From NCBI RefSeq assembly GCF_003003055.1, contig NZ_PVTV01000014.1, positions 186,001-250,000 on the forward strand: a stretch of DNA of 64,000 nt, given 5' to 3'. The notes under the pieces were generated by a model. That model had not been told where the DNA came from and did not search any database. It saw nothing but the letters and a program-made list of their open reading frames with translations. Source of the DNA: Jezberella montanilacus (GTDB lineage: Bacteria; Pseudomonadota; Gammaproteobacteria; Burkholderiales; Burkholderiaceae_B). Below, piece by piece: positions 28,601 through 37,881 of the stretch. How positions within the stretch are numbered: the stretch's first letter is position 1; each line of letters opens with the position of its first letter. The translations under genes and the position numbers were made by a program.

Positions 28601-30527
28601 ACAAGCAGAAGCCCCTCCTCTTTTGCCACTCGGCTCAACGCCCCGGCATGCCATCCTGATCGCCTGTTGGAATAGTACAGACCCGCAGCTGCAAGCGCTC
28701 AGTATCGACAGCGCAAGTACCCCTCTGATGGCTCGTCCTTTAGTCCAGCGAGCAGTCGAACAACTGGCCAACCTGGGATGCATACGACTGACCGTCATCA
28801 CAGGTACGCAGAGCGCTGCGTGCCAACGACTGCTGGGTGATGGCGAACGCTTTGGTGTGACTTTAGATTATGTGAACGCGCAAGATAGCGATCATTACCA
28901 GACAAAGCTGGTCGGGACGTTAGGTATCACAGAAGAACGTGTTTGGATTGCCTCAGCGACGACGGTGCCTGACAGTGACGCATTGCTCGAACTGATGACA
29001 CGACCTGAATCGTTGCGCAATCGTATTGTTGTCTCAAAAAATGACAGTAAAAATCGGTGGCTAGGCTGGGGGATTCTGGATCCGAAATTAGCGCTTGCAC
29101 TCATTCTAAAATCCCACAGCGGATCAGATTTAGAACAGGCCATACTGGACGAACCGACGCTTCAACGGGTTCAGTGCACCGATGCGCTTACTCTGGAATC
29201 GGGGGCGAGCGCCCTACAGTCCCTTATGTATCTCATGAAACGAGGTCATCCGGCAGGTGTCATTGCCAAGCGCATGCATTCGCCAGGCGTTTGGATCGCT
29301 GGGGATTCAACCATTGACCCAGAGGCGACACTCAATCCACCTATCTACATAGGCCATCAGGTCAGAATCGATGCGGGCGCAACGGTGGGACCAGGCGTGG
29401 TGATCGAAGCAGGCTCGATCATAGAGGCTGGCGTGTTCATCCGAAACGCCTGGATACTGCCACACACCTATGTGGGGCATCAAACTACCTTGATTAATGT
29501 AATCGTATCTGGCAACAGCGTACTGAGTCTCGACCATCAGGTTTTGATTAAGGTAACTGATCCTTTTTTGCTGGATGGTGACATGACCACACGCACAGCA
29601 ACGCAAGGGCCCGGACTGGTCGAACGCCTAACTGCAGTGATGCTCTGGTTGATTCTGGCGCCCTTAGTTTATTGGTGGCGACGACGACTACAAATGAAGC
29701 AGACGCCTACCGTCGCAGGCGCTTATAACGTTGCATTCCCTGATCGGATGACCTATGGGTTTAAGACCCAACTCACCGCGCTCAAACCTGAGATAAATCT
29801 GGCGCAAGATCGTTTACCCCGCGCGCTGGCCTTTCATTTTTTCAACACGTTTTATCCAGGTTTGATCGATATCTGGTGCAGTCGCGTCAAATTCATCGGA
29901 CTAAAGCCGCGCAATATGGATGAAATCGTTCATCTGACTCAGACTGAACAATTACGCTATGCGCATTGGCCAATCGGGCTCATTAACCAATCCACCCTGA
30001 ATGGTCAGGAATCGAGAGAAATACCGACACGACAGGGTATGCCCCTACGTCGTTCAGTCCAATTGGTACTAGGATACGGACAGCAGGTTCATCGCAGTGT
30101 CGCTCAACCAGTTCTTTCTCAATACTCGGCAACGTCACCAACCGATACTGAGCCACGATTAACACAACTCTCGCGAACTGAAGATCTGATGAAACTCTCC
30201 CAAACCAAACCGGGTATCGCCGTTGTGCTGCTCAGCAGTGAAAGCCTTGACATTAAAAACGTCAAAAATTTTCGAGCTCGAATCAAACCTATCATCGAAC
30301 AGAATCACACGATCTTGCTTGATATGCATAAACTCACTTTCATCGATAGTGCTGGCCTAGCCGCCCTGCTCTACTGTTTGAGAGCCATGACAAAAAAGCA
30401 CGCCACGCTGCGTTTGTTTGGCATGTGTCAAACCGTACACGCTCTGTTTGAACTGGTGCGCATGAGTCGCGTGTTCAAGATCTATTCAACCGATGTTGAA
30501 GCACTGAAAAATCTGCCTGAGGGCTAA
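28587..30527 (+). CDS. Multidomain protein: NTP-transferase-like, left-handed helix, PGT-like membrane part, STAS
   Basis: A 646-residue protein of unknown role in the polysaccharide operon. The first 200 residues resemble a degenerate sugar nucleotidyltransferase. Residues about 232-318 show hexapeptide repeats of a left-handed beta helix (IYIGHQVRIDAGATVGPG and IEAGSIIEAGVFIRN). A hydrophobic helix follows near 346-364. The segment near 370-470 contains FIGLKPR, where initiating transferases have VGPRP, so it may be a decayed phosphoglycosyltransferase. The final 110 residues are a STAS domain with the classic FIDSAGLAALLY; the phosphorylatable Ser is residue 588. It starts at ATG 28587 inside the end of the previous gene. 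The STAS and beta-helix calls are firm; the two others are tentative. Confidence 0.7.
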   Translation: MVQAEQAEAPPLLPLGSTPRHAILIACWNSTDPQLQALSIDSASTPLMARPLVQRAVEQLANLGCIRLTVITGTQSAACQRLLGDGERFGVTLDYVNAQDSDHYQTKLVGTLGITEERVWIASATTVPDSDALLELMTRPESLRNRIVVSKNDSKNRWLGWGILDPKLALALILKSHSGSDLEQAILDEPTLQRVQCTDALTLESGASALQSLMYLMKRGHPAGVIAKRMHSPGVWIAGDSTIDPEATLNPPIYIGHQVRIDAGATVGPGVVIEAGSIIEAGVFIRNAWILPHTYVGHQTTLINVIVSGNSVLSLDHQVLIKVTDPFLLDGDMTTRTATQGPGLVERLTAVMLWLILAPLVYWWRRRLQMKQTPTVAGAYNVAFPDRMTYGFKTQLTALKPEINLAQDRLPRALAFHFFNTFYPGLIDIWCSRVKFIGLKPRNMDEIVHLTQTEQLRYAHWPIGLINQSTLNGQESREIPTRQGMPLRRSVQLVLGYGQQVHRSVAQPVLSQYSATSPTDTEPRLTQLSRTEDLMKLSQTKPGIAVVLLSSESLDIKNVKNFRARIKPIIEQNHTILLDMHKLTFIDSAGLAALLYCLRAMTKKHATLRLFGMCQTVHALFELVRMSRVFKIYSTDVEALKNLPEG

Positions 30528-30565
30528 AGCCCTCCATAACAAACACGACGAAGGGCAAGCGCAAC

Positions 30566-31129
30566 ATGTGGACAATCTCTCTTGATCGTGCCCTGAGCAA
30601 ATGGGCGTTGATGAGCACGCAGATGGGATGGGGCCAGATTGTGGTCTTGCTCATCTATCTTACTTGCGTGTGGTTGTGTTTTGTTTGCGGTTATTCCGCG
30701 CGCCAGCTAAAGGAAAATTCAATAGGATGGTTTACTGCTGCATTCATCATTGTTCTATTGCTTATCGAGAATACCCTGCACTTTACCGAACTGTTTGTTT
30801 TTCTCATGCGTGATGTGGCAACTCGCTCGGGTTGGTACGAGGACCGACGATACTTTCAATCCATCACACTATGGGGTGTTGCTTGCGTCACGCTCTATTT
30901 CTTTGCTTGGTTGCGCCATCGACTCGATACGCATTGGGAGCTGCACAGCAATATCATCATTGGCCTTGCCATACTCATCGCGCTGAGTTTTTTACGCATT
31001 ATTTCGTTACACGATACCGATGCGGTGCTTGCCGAGATCTATCTGGGCGTCCGGCTTGAGCGGGTGTTTGAATTAACCGGCTTAAGCCTCGTTTTCTATG
31101 GGACGTTAAGAAAACTGAGGACAATTTAA
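30566..31129 (+). CDS. Unknown integral membrane protein
   Basis: A 187-residue protein I do not recognise. About five hydrophobic segments are visible: near 22-42, 53-78, 98-114, 125-145 and, less clearly, 168-180. Short charged loops contain RHRLDTHWE and LHDTDAVLAE. It lies 38 nt after the STAS fusion gene in the same direction, with AAGGG upstream of its ATG, so it is probably co-expressed with the initiating transferase. It ends 2 nt before the convergent glycosyltransferase gene. A role in polysaccharide assembly is inferred only from position. Confidence 0.65.
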   Translation: MWTISLDRALSKWALMSTQMGWGQIVVLLIYLTCVWLCFVCGYSARQLKENSIGWFTAAFIIVLLLIENTLHFTELFVFLMRDVATRSGWYEDRRYFQSITLWGVACVTLYFFAWLRHRLDTHWELHSNIIIGLAILIALSFLRIISLHDTDAVLAEIYLGVRLERVFELTGLSLVFYGTLRKLRTI

Positions 31130-31131
31130 AT

Positions 31132-32343
31132 TTAGCGATCATCCCTTTCAGTTCGAATCCACCGAGCGCGCTTTTTTAATATAAAAGTCAGATAGATCGG
31201 CAGTTTCCAAATCGCATAAAGTGGGACCTTCAATAGATCACTTAGAGTCAGGATTCGGCGTCCAAAAAACCACCAACCCAAAACGATTGCCATCGCAAAG
31301 CAAACGTCAACGCCAAGCAAGGTCCACAAAGCGTCGTACAGGGCAGCCGAGAAGCACGCCGCAAGACCTGTACCGATCAGCACCGTGCCCAGCACCATGA
31401 AATAAAGCGCAATCGGCGGAATACTCAGATCAAGTGCCAGCACCGCGAGTGACAAATCACGGCGTCGAAAGGCAATTGTGATCATGGAAGGCAGCTTCGC
31501 GAGCATCACTTGCAGGTATCCGTGCTCCCAGCGTTCTTTTTGTTTGCGAACAATATCTGGATTATTCATAAAGGTACTGGTCACCGGAAACGCTGGCAGG
31601 AAAACTGCTGGATAGCCAAGACTGGCCAAATCAATCCCCAGCATCAGGTCTTCGACAATATGTGGCGTCGCGAGTTGCGCCTTGGCGATTAACGCCCAGG
31701 GCAAAGCCATACCTGTGCCCATCAAATGACAGGCGTCTCCCAGTTGTGATGATCCCAGTGGTCGGACAAAGTTTTTCATCAGCATGGCAAATTCCATCGT
31801 CCTGATGGTTAAACCTGCACCTTCGGTGGCATACATAAGTGATGGCATTTGCACAGGGCGACCAGTCTCTTGGCAAACCTGTGCAATGGCAGACAACGCA
31901 CCGTCAGACAACAAGCAGTCTGCGTCGACAACCACTACAACGTCTGGCGGATCGGGGCGTAAATAATCAACCCCGAATGCAAGGGCGTAGCCTTTACCCC
32001 GTTTGAGTGCCGCGATACGTTCTATCACGGTTGCGCCGGCCTGTCTGGCTTGTCTTGCTGTGTCGTCGCTACAGTTATCCGCGATCACGATAAGGCGATC
32101 GCCCTGACCACGTTGTTTTAGCTGCACAAACAGGCTTTTAACGGTTGGCACTAAATGGTGGGATTCGTTATGCGCAGGGACGAGAATCGCCAGCCGAGGT
32201 AACAAAAGCGTTGGCTCGCTCGAAGCCTGCGAGAGGAGAGCACCCCTATATTTACGCACAATTGCAGCAAGTGTCAGCGTCAGAAGCGCAAAGGCGGGTA
32301 TGCCAACAAGCACAGCTATTAGGGTTAACACAGCTGAGAACAT
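31132..32343 (-). CDS. Membrane GT2 glycosyltransferase, processive-synthase-like
   Basis: Inner-membrane family 2 glycosyltransferase of 403 residues. One N-terminal helix is followed by the GT2 domain with LVPAHNES, the DNCSDDT loop and the VVDADC metal-binding motif. HIVEDLMLGIDL supplies the catalytic acid, and RKQKERWEHGY is the QxxRW motif of processive synthases such as cellulose or beta-glucan synthase. Three or four helices follow at the C-terminus. ATG 32343 has AAGGGA at a good distance; the frame's earlier TTG at 32391 is not used. The substrate is unknown. It is divergent from the Wzc-like gene. Confidence 0.85.
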   Translation of the reverse strand: MFSAVLTLIAVLVGIPAFALLTLTLAAIVRKYRGALLSQASSEPTLLLPRLAILVPAHNESHHLVPTVKSLFVQLKQRGQGDRLIVIADNCSDDTARQARQAGATVIERIAALKRGKGYALAFGVDYLRPDPPDVVVVVDADCLLSDGALSAIAQVCQETGRPVQMPSLMYATEGAGLTIRTMEFAMLMKNFVRPLGSSQLGDACHLMGTGMALPWALIAKAQLATPHIVEDLMLGIDLASLGYPAVFLPAFPVTSTFMNNPDIVRKQKERWEHGYLQVMLAKLPSMITIAFRRRDLSLAVLALDLSIPPIALYFMVLGTVLIGTGLAACFSAALYDALWTLLGVDVCFAMAIVLGWWFFGRRILTLSDLLKVPLYAIWKLPIYLTFILKKRARWIRTERDDR

Positions 32344-32469
32344 GTAATTTCCCTTGTTTAGACCACCAATTGGACCTTCAACTCGATACAATGACTCTCA
32401 GCACCTTATAGTGCATTTACTTCGGGTACAGATATAAATAGTCTCCCAACGATCGGCATCAAGCCGTTA

Positions 32470-34563
32470 ATGAGTTTAATCAGGCATTACCGCATCGCCG
32501 GCGCTGTCTGGTTGCTAGTCATGATCATTGGTGCCCCCCTCGCATGGCAGAAAGGCCAACCCCACTATCTTTCCGAATCTGTTTTTCAGGTCTCACCCAC
32601 CTATATGAAAAACATTGATGCCGATAGCGAGGTACAACTGGGCTCAAATTCACAATACCGAGAGTACGTCAGTCACCTGGCCAGTAGCGTGATTCGCTAT
32701 GACATTATTGAAAAAGCGCTGCAAATACTCGCAAACGAACGCGTTGACATCAAGCCTGCGAATTTGACACAACGTGAGTACATCGAAAAGCTGCAGGCCA
32801 CGCTTTTTGTGCGCACGATACCGGACACCTACATGGTCCGTATTGGTATTGAGAGCGAGCAAAAACAAGATATCGATAAGCTGATCAATGCGATTACCGA
32901 CTCTTTTTTGGTAACAACAAAGAAAGAACAAATATTTGGATCCGGTGAACGGCTTCGTTTTGTCGAAGACGTGCAGACAAAACTGCTGAGCGAAATCGCA
33001 GCGGCTGAAACTGCTCGGGTAAACCTTGCAGAAAAACTAGGGGTCACGACGTTTAGCGAAAACACACAAAATCCCTATGATGCCGTGTTAACGCAAGCCA
33101 GAGACAGGCTGACGAAAAATTCGATTGAGCTTGCTGAGGCGCGTGCTGCTAATCGCACGTTTAACGAGAAAAAAGAGTTGCCTGCCGATGCTCGTTTGTC
33201 CTTGCGAGATTTGAGACAACAAGATCTCGGCATGCAGACCATGCGTAACGAGGTCTTCAAGCGCACAGAAGAAATTAATCAGACCTTGACTGGCCTGGCA
33301 AGTGATCACCCTCTCTACAGGGACTTGAAGAGCGAGCTATTAAAAATAACCGCAGATCTTGAAGCGCGGGAACAAGCCTACGATGTGCTTAGTTTTAAAA
33401 ACTACCAAATACGCTTCGCCGTCTCAGTTGACCAAAAAATCGAGATCGAACAATCGCTTGAAAAAACCGTCTCAAAACTTCAGAGCCAAGCGGGTGAATA
33501 CGCGCGACTGTTTCAGCAGGCAATGCGGCTCACCACTCAAATAAGAAGCTACGAGGCAGATCTGACCACCGTCCGAAACAGGGCGAGTTTTCTGGATACG
33601 GAACGCAATGCCCTGGGGTTTGTTCGACTGGTCACGCCTGCCCTGCCAGCAGAAAAGCCAACTGGTGTGGGCAAGCGCAAGACCTTCCTCTTTTTATTCC
33701 TACTGGCTTCGGGGCTTGCCCTCGGCGCAACCGTCGCCCTGGATATGATGGATCGTCGTATCAGAACAGTTAACGAAGCCGAGCAACTGATGGGCATGCC
33801 AGCCGCAGGCTGGCAAATTCATGTGGATGATCTGCCCACGCGACTATTTGGTGTCGAGCAAAGCAAACGCTTTGCAGCCACCTTAATCCGTAACCACAGC
33901 GCTACGGAGCGTGGTGCGTTCTCGTTCTCTTCGGCTAAAGCATCGACTGGCGTGATGCAAATCATTCTGGATACAGCAGTAGCACTCCGGCAATTGGGTC
34001 ATACCGTTCTTATCATTGATGCCGATACGGCCTCAGCTCAGTTGCGCGCGGTTGATACTCGCCCCGGGTTGACCGAGTACTTATCCGGTTCGGCAAGTGC
34101 AACAGACATCGTTCGAAAGAATACCGAACTGGATGTGGATGTCATCCACATCGGCAATCTTGGTCTCTTGGGTATTCAACAAATCGAACAGTTAAATACA
34201 GGTGTCAAGAAGTGGGTAGAACAATATAACTTTGTCCTCATCAATTTGCCTTGCCTGCTACTGAGTGCTGACGCTGAGTTGCTCATCCAGACGCTCGGAC
34301 AGGTATTCTTGGTCATTGAAGCGGACTCCGTCCTTCGCGGTGAAGCGAATCGCGCGAAAAGACTGCTACAGAAAATCGATCCTAAAGCTGTGGGTTTGTT
34401 TGTCAACAATGTCCCGATGATTTCTGGTGGTGGCTATATGAAGGAGTTGATGATCGAGACGTTAACGCAAAAATCTTATCGCCAATTCATGACACAGCCT
34501 TCGTGGTTGATGCAACTACAATTGTTTTGGACAGAGCTGTGTATTAAACATCCACGGCGCTGA
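32470..34563 (+). CDS. Wzz/Wzc-like polysaccharide co-polymerase with degenerate kinase domain
   Basis: Inner-membrane protein of 697 residues that should set chain length or couple synthesis to export. Transmembrane helices lie near 11-27 and 403-425 and bracket a long periplasmic part rich in coiled coil. The cytoplasmic domain has the fold of BY-kinases, but the Walker A loop near 485-497 reads FSSAKASTGVMQ, without the GxGK(S/T) lysine. Walker A' survives as VLIIDAD, and the later motif reads LINLPC instead of the usual IDTPP. The C-terminal tail has no tyrosine cluster. No Wzb-type phosphatase gene accompanies it. It is probably catalytically inactive as a tyrosine kinase; that is an inference from motifs. 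Confidence 0.82.
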   Translation: MSLIRHYRIAGAVWLLVMIIGAPLAWQKGQPHYLSESVFQVSPTYMKNIDADSEVQLGSNSQYREYVSHLASSVIRYDIIEKALQILANERVDIKPANLTQREYIEKLQATLFVRTIPDTYMVRIGIESEQKQDIDKLINAITDSFLVTTKKEQIFGSGERLRFVEDVQTKLLSEIAAAETARVNLAEKLGVTTFSENTQNPYDAVLTQARDRLTKNSIELAEARAANRTFNEKKELPADARLSLRDLRQQDLGMQTMRNEVFKRTEEINQTLTGLASDHPLYRDLKSELLKITADLEAREQAYDVLSFKNYQIRFAVSVDQKIEIEQSLEKTVSKLQSQAGEYARLFQQAMRLTTQIRSYEADLTTVRNRASFLDTERNALGFVRLVTPALPAEKPTGVGKRKTFLFLFLLASGLALGATVALDMMDRRIRTVNEAEQLMGMPAAGWQIHVDDLPTRLFGVEQSKRFAATLIRNHSATERGAFSFSSAKASTGVMQIILDTAVALRQLGHTVLIIDADTASAQLRAVDTRPGLTEYLSGSASATDIVRKNTELDVDVIHIGNLGLLGIQQIEQLNTGVKKWVEQYNFVLINLPCLLLSADAELLIQTLGQVFLVIEADSVLRGEANRAKRLLQKIDPKAVGLFVNNVPMISGGGYMKELMIETLTQKSYRQFMTQPSWLMQLQLFWTELCIKHPRR

Positions 34564-34565
34564 CG

Positions 34566-35279
34566 TCAGCGTAAGCGTCTAAGCCAACTTTTTATTTGTC
34601 GGCATACCTGCAATAGCCTCACTGGAAAAAATGACTGTGCGCGACTTGGTCCGGAGACATCGCTTTCTGAACTGCGCTGCACGATCAGTGACTGACTGGC
34701 GCGCAGAGTGGTCACTTCGGGATGCTGTGCTCTAAAGGTGTTGTAAGCCGCATCTAGATGCATCGGCCCGCCTAGGGGATCACCTGGTGGCCTCATCAGA
34801 TAAACTTCCAAGTCATGAATTAATACCGAAATAACGCGTTGGTTCACTGCGTAAGCATGGGTACAAAGAATGCTGTTCGACGTAAGCAACCAGCGCAGAG
34901 GGCCTGGCTCGGTTGCCAGAAAATGACCGGGGTACAGCAGGTCCCAGTCGTCCTTCAGAAAGCTACCCAAGCTAGGCATTGAATCAACCAGCACCGGTAA
35001 AAACATCGCGTCATCTTCTAAAACCAGCAACCGGTTGACCTTGTCAGCTCGTGCTTGCCTGAGAACCTCAAGGTGACTGAGATAACAGCCACGGGCACCA
35101 ACACTGGGAAACCCACCGACCGAGTCAGGTCGAATCGCATCAAAAAAACTGACCCGGCCGTGACCGGGCACTAGCCCATAAGCACTAAGATCAGTCGCGA
35201 TGGCAGCACGCCGATCCAGTCGGTAGGGTAGGCTGACAATACGAATGGAGTCAAAGGCAGAGAGGATAGAGTCACTCAT
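34566..35279 (-). CDS. GT25-family glycosyltransferase
   Basis: Predicted glycosyltransferase of 237 residues in the family of LPS beta-1,4-galactosyltransferases (GT25). Visible features are IRIVSLPYRLDRR at the N-terminus, ARGCYLSHLEVLRQA, the acidic LLVLEDDAMF metal-binding segment and THAYAVNQ. Its ATG overlaps the stop of the WecG-type gene as ATGA, so it is the last gene of the wza-to-GT25 operon. It converges on the Wzc-like gene with a 2-nt gap. The exact sugar is unknown. Confidence 0.85.
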   Translation of the reverse strand: MSDSILSAFDSIRIVSLPYRLDRRAAIATDLSAYGLVPGHGRVSFFDAIRPDSVGGFPSVGARGCYLSHLEVLRQARADKVNRLLVLEDDAMFLPVLVDSMPSLGSFLKDDWDLLYPGHFLATEPGPLRWLLTSNSILCTHAYAVNQRVISVLIHDLEVYLMRPPGDPLGGPMHLDAAYNTFRAQHPEVTTLRASQSLIVQRSSESDVSGPSRAQSFFPVRLLQVCRQIKSWLRRLR

Positions 35280-36478
35280 AAGATTCCATTCCAGAAAAAC
35301 AACAGGCGCAGTGTTTTTGAAACACTGGTTAGTTGCAGGGATTGCCCTGAGGATTGCATCGCCGCCATAAAGCGCAGCAATCGCCCCCCAAACAGAGGAC
35401 CAAAAAAAACAAAGTGTTGTAAATCGATAGACACGGGCAGTTGCAACGTCAGCGCTTGGCTCAGGTGAAGATTAATCTGCATCGGAACGGCATCATCAAC
35501 AGCGCCGAACAACGAGAGCGTCGCCTGCAGGCCATCCTCTCTGACTACAAGTGTTGATGTCGCGGCCTCACGGGTGTCGCTGTCGGATCGCTTGCATTGA
35601 CAAGCACCTGCAAGCCTGTGTTTAAGTCTGCACATAAGCTGGTGCTTAAACCGATAACTGACCCCCCGCATAACTTTGCGGTACATCCTTCTCATACCAA
35701 GCCAAATAGCATAGGGCAGAATTTTCGAGAGGAGCAACACCACAAGCACCTGCAGATCCAACCAGTATCGGCGCCAGAGCTCTGGCTCTTCTTTTATCCG
35801 CCATAACCACTCCATACCACCTCGGCGCACCCAAGTGGGCGCTCGTTTAATTCGCTGCGACTGAAAATTAATCACCGCGCCCAGGTTGCATATAACGGGG
35901 ATTTTCAGTCGAGTCAGATTGAGCTGAATCCATTGCTGAGCTTTACGGGCTTCAAGTGCCACCACTAAAAAGTCCGCCTTTGATTGATTAATCTGTTCAA
36001 GCGTTTCGTCTGTACTCAAGTCTTCTGCACTGCCAAAACCAGGCGTCCTAAATCCCACGCAGCGCATTCCCTGAGAATGCTCATTTAATTGCTCACTGGC
36101 CGCAGCAGCTGAACCTGGCTGGCCACCGTAGAAAAACACTCTGATAGTCTGCTGCCCTGAGGGTGCGGGCTCATGACTCAGCTTTTCGAACAAATCTGAT
36201 CCCGCTACCCGCTCTGGCAATCTGGCACCGAGCAAACGAGAGATCCAGACTAGTGGCATTCCGTCGGCCACACACAAATCACTATCGCGTAAGGTTTGGC
36301 GAAAGTCAAAGTCAGTTTTGCCAAGAGACAAAAAATGTAAATTAGGCGTCGTAATAAACAATCTGCTGCGGCTGAGCACCGCCTCGTGCACACATGCAAC
36401 GGTGTCAGCAAGAGTCACAACATCAAGTGGTATGCCAGCCAAACACAAAACCTCGCGTGTATCTTCATGTTTCTTCAT
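35276..36478 (-). CDS. WecG/TagA/CpsF glycosyltransferase with C-terminal STAS-like domain
   Basis: 400 residues. The first 235 form a GT26 (WecG/TagA/CpsF) enzyme: FITTPNLHFLSL, DSDLCVADGMPLVWISRLLG, LPERVAGSDL, VFFYGGQPG and VALEARKAQQW. The end of this part, RAPTWVRRGGMEWLWR and RRYWLD, is typical of the membrane-associating tail. After a basic linker, residues about 308-400 form a domain that matches the STAS pattern (SIDLQHFVFFGPLFGGRLL), but the Asp-Ser of active STAS domains is replaced by Gly-Pro. It transfers a sugar to a lipid-linked acceptor by family knowledge. The gene is coupled on both sides by ATGA overlaps. Confidence 0.82.
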   Translation of the reverse strand: MKKHEDTREVLCLAGIPLDVVTLADTVACVHEAVLSRSRLFITTPNLHFLSLGKTDFDFRQTLRDSDLCVADGMPLVWISRLLGARLPERVAGSDLFEKLSHEPAPSGQQTIRVFFYGGQPGSAAAASEQLNEHSQGMRCVGFRTPGFGSAEDLSTDETLEQINQSKADFLVVALEARKAQQWIQLNLTRLKIPVICNLGAVINFQSQRIKRAPTWVRRGGMEWLWRIKEEPELWRRYWLDLQVLVVLLLSKILPYAIWLGMRRMYRKVMRGVSYRFKHQLMCRLKHRLAGACQCKRSDSDTREAATSTLVVREDGLQATLSLFGAVDDAVPMQINLHLSQALTLQLPVSIDLQHFVFFGPLFGGRLLRFMAAMQSSGQSLQLTSVSKTLRLLFFWNGIL

Positions 36479-37881
36479 GACAGCGAGTGAACGATAGCGA
36501 GAAGGGCTAGATTAACCAGATGACCTGCTCCTGCCCCCCCAACAAAGGCTGGAGCCCAAACATATTCTGATTTGAAAGAGAGCAGCCCTTCTCGCCACTT
36601 GAAGTAAATACATAAGGGCCAACTTGAAAACTGCGCGAGCACGATCGCAAAGATGGCGCCACGCGCCTCTTCGAAATAAAAGAAAGTCGGAATCCCAACT
36701 ACCAGAAATAGTGCTCTAAGTAAATTGTTTGCACTCACCAGATCAGGACGATCGGTAGCGAACATAAACTGTTCAACCACTTGATAGCGCAATCCAAGCA
36801 TCGTCAACCCCAAAAGCTGTAACATCCAGCCAGCTTCATGGTAGCGAGCGTCGTACAGGACCCAAACCAGCCACTGACCACAGGTGAAAAGCCCCCCCGC
36901 TATCAGCCCCAGCAATAGATCGGCTAACTGTTGAAAGCGTGTATAGATCCTTGTTACATTCAGTTGATCATTGAGCGCCATACTCAAGCCAGGAAAAATC
37001 ACCTGACTAAGCAAGGTGGAATAGATTGCCGTCACCGCGGACACCAAAGCACTGGCGATGGCAAACACGCCAAATTGGTTCAATGACAAATAATTCCCAA
37101 AAATTATTTTTTCAGTATTCGCCGCAAAAAAGCCAATCACGGACGAGACGAATATCCATTTGCCATATTTGAACATCTCGCTTGCATAGAGAGCGTTCCA
37201 GCGTGGCGCAATCCAAGGCCCTGACAAATAGAGATTACTCAAAGCGACTCGAACGCAAGAAGACACCAGCCAACCCGCCAGTAAGCCCCATATCGAACCG
37301 GTCAACCACACGAGCGTGATCGTAGAGATGGCAGCGGCAACTTGAGCAGTCAATTCGAGCTTGGCAATACGATCTCCTCGCAGGGATCGCTGAGCAAGCG
37401 CAAATTTCATCGAAACTAAGCCATCAAGTAGCGCGCACAGACCCACAAACGCAATCATCGACGGTAACTGAGCATCCGCGTAGACACTTGTAGTCTTAAA
37501 CAATCCTGTAAACATCCCAAGATAAAGACCTGCCGCACTCAACAACATCAATACAGTCAGAATCAGACCACGCAGAAATTCAATCGACTGAGCGGTCCCG
37601 ATAAACGAATCTGCGTAAGCCCGGTCACTTTTTACAACACTCTGCCACACCCCCAAATCAGAGAACATCGAGAGCGCGAAATAAATCGTACTGACAGCGG
37701 CCATCAAACCAAAGGCTTCTGGTGCCAACAATCGCGTTAAGACCAAGTTGCTAAAAAGGCGTAACACCTGTGATGCAGCGTTACTTCCCAGCATCCAGTA
37801 AGCGGTCTTCCACACTCGTGCCTTGAAGCTCACACGCACTGGATCCACGAGTGCATCAGACTTTTGGCTTGAATTCACCAT
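36475..37881 (-). CDS. Wzx-type oligosaccharide flippase
   Basis: Multi-pass inner-membrane protein of about 468 residues with some twelve to fourteen helices, in the polysaccharide transporter (MOP) superfamily. The N-terminal part NAASQVLRLFSNLVLTRLLAPEAFG is typical of RfbX-like flippases, and ALVSAVTAIYSTLLSQVIFPGLS lies in the middle. It should move the lipid-linked repeat unit to the periplasmic face for polymerisation. ATG 37881 overlaps the stop of the preceding glycosyltransferase by 7 nt; a frame extension to 37923 is less likely. Confidence 0.9.
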   Translation of the reverse strand: MVNSSQKSDALVDPVRVSFKARVWKTAYWMLGSNAASQVLRLFSNLVLTRLLAPEAFGLMAAVSTIYFALSMFSDLGVWQSVVKSDRAYADSFIGTAQSIEFLRGLILTVLMLLSAAGLYLGMFTGLFKTTSVYADAQLPSMIAFVGLCALLDGLVSMKFALAQRSLRGDRIAKLELTAQVAAAISTITLVWLTGSIWGLLAGWLVSSCVRVALSNLYLSGPWIAPRWNALYASEMFKYGKWIFVSSVIGFFAANTEKIIFGNYLSLNQFGVFAIASALVSAVTAIYSTLLSQVIFPGLSMALNDQLNVTRIYTRFQQLADLLLGLIAGGLFTCGQWLVWVLYDARYHEAGWMLQLLGLTMLGLRYQVVEQFMFATDRPDLVSANNLLRALFLVVGIPTFFYFEEARGAIFAIVLAQFSSWPLCIYFKWREGLLSFKSEYVWAPAFVGGAGAGHLVNLALLAIVHSLS

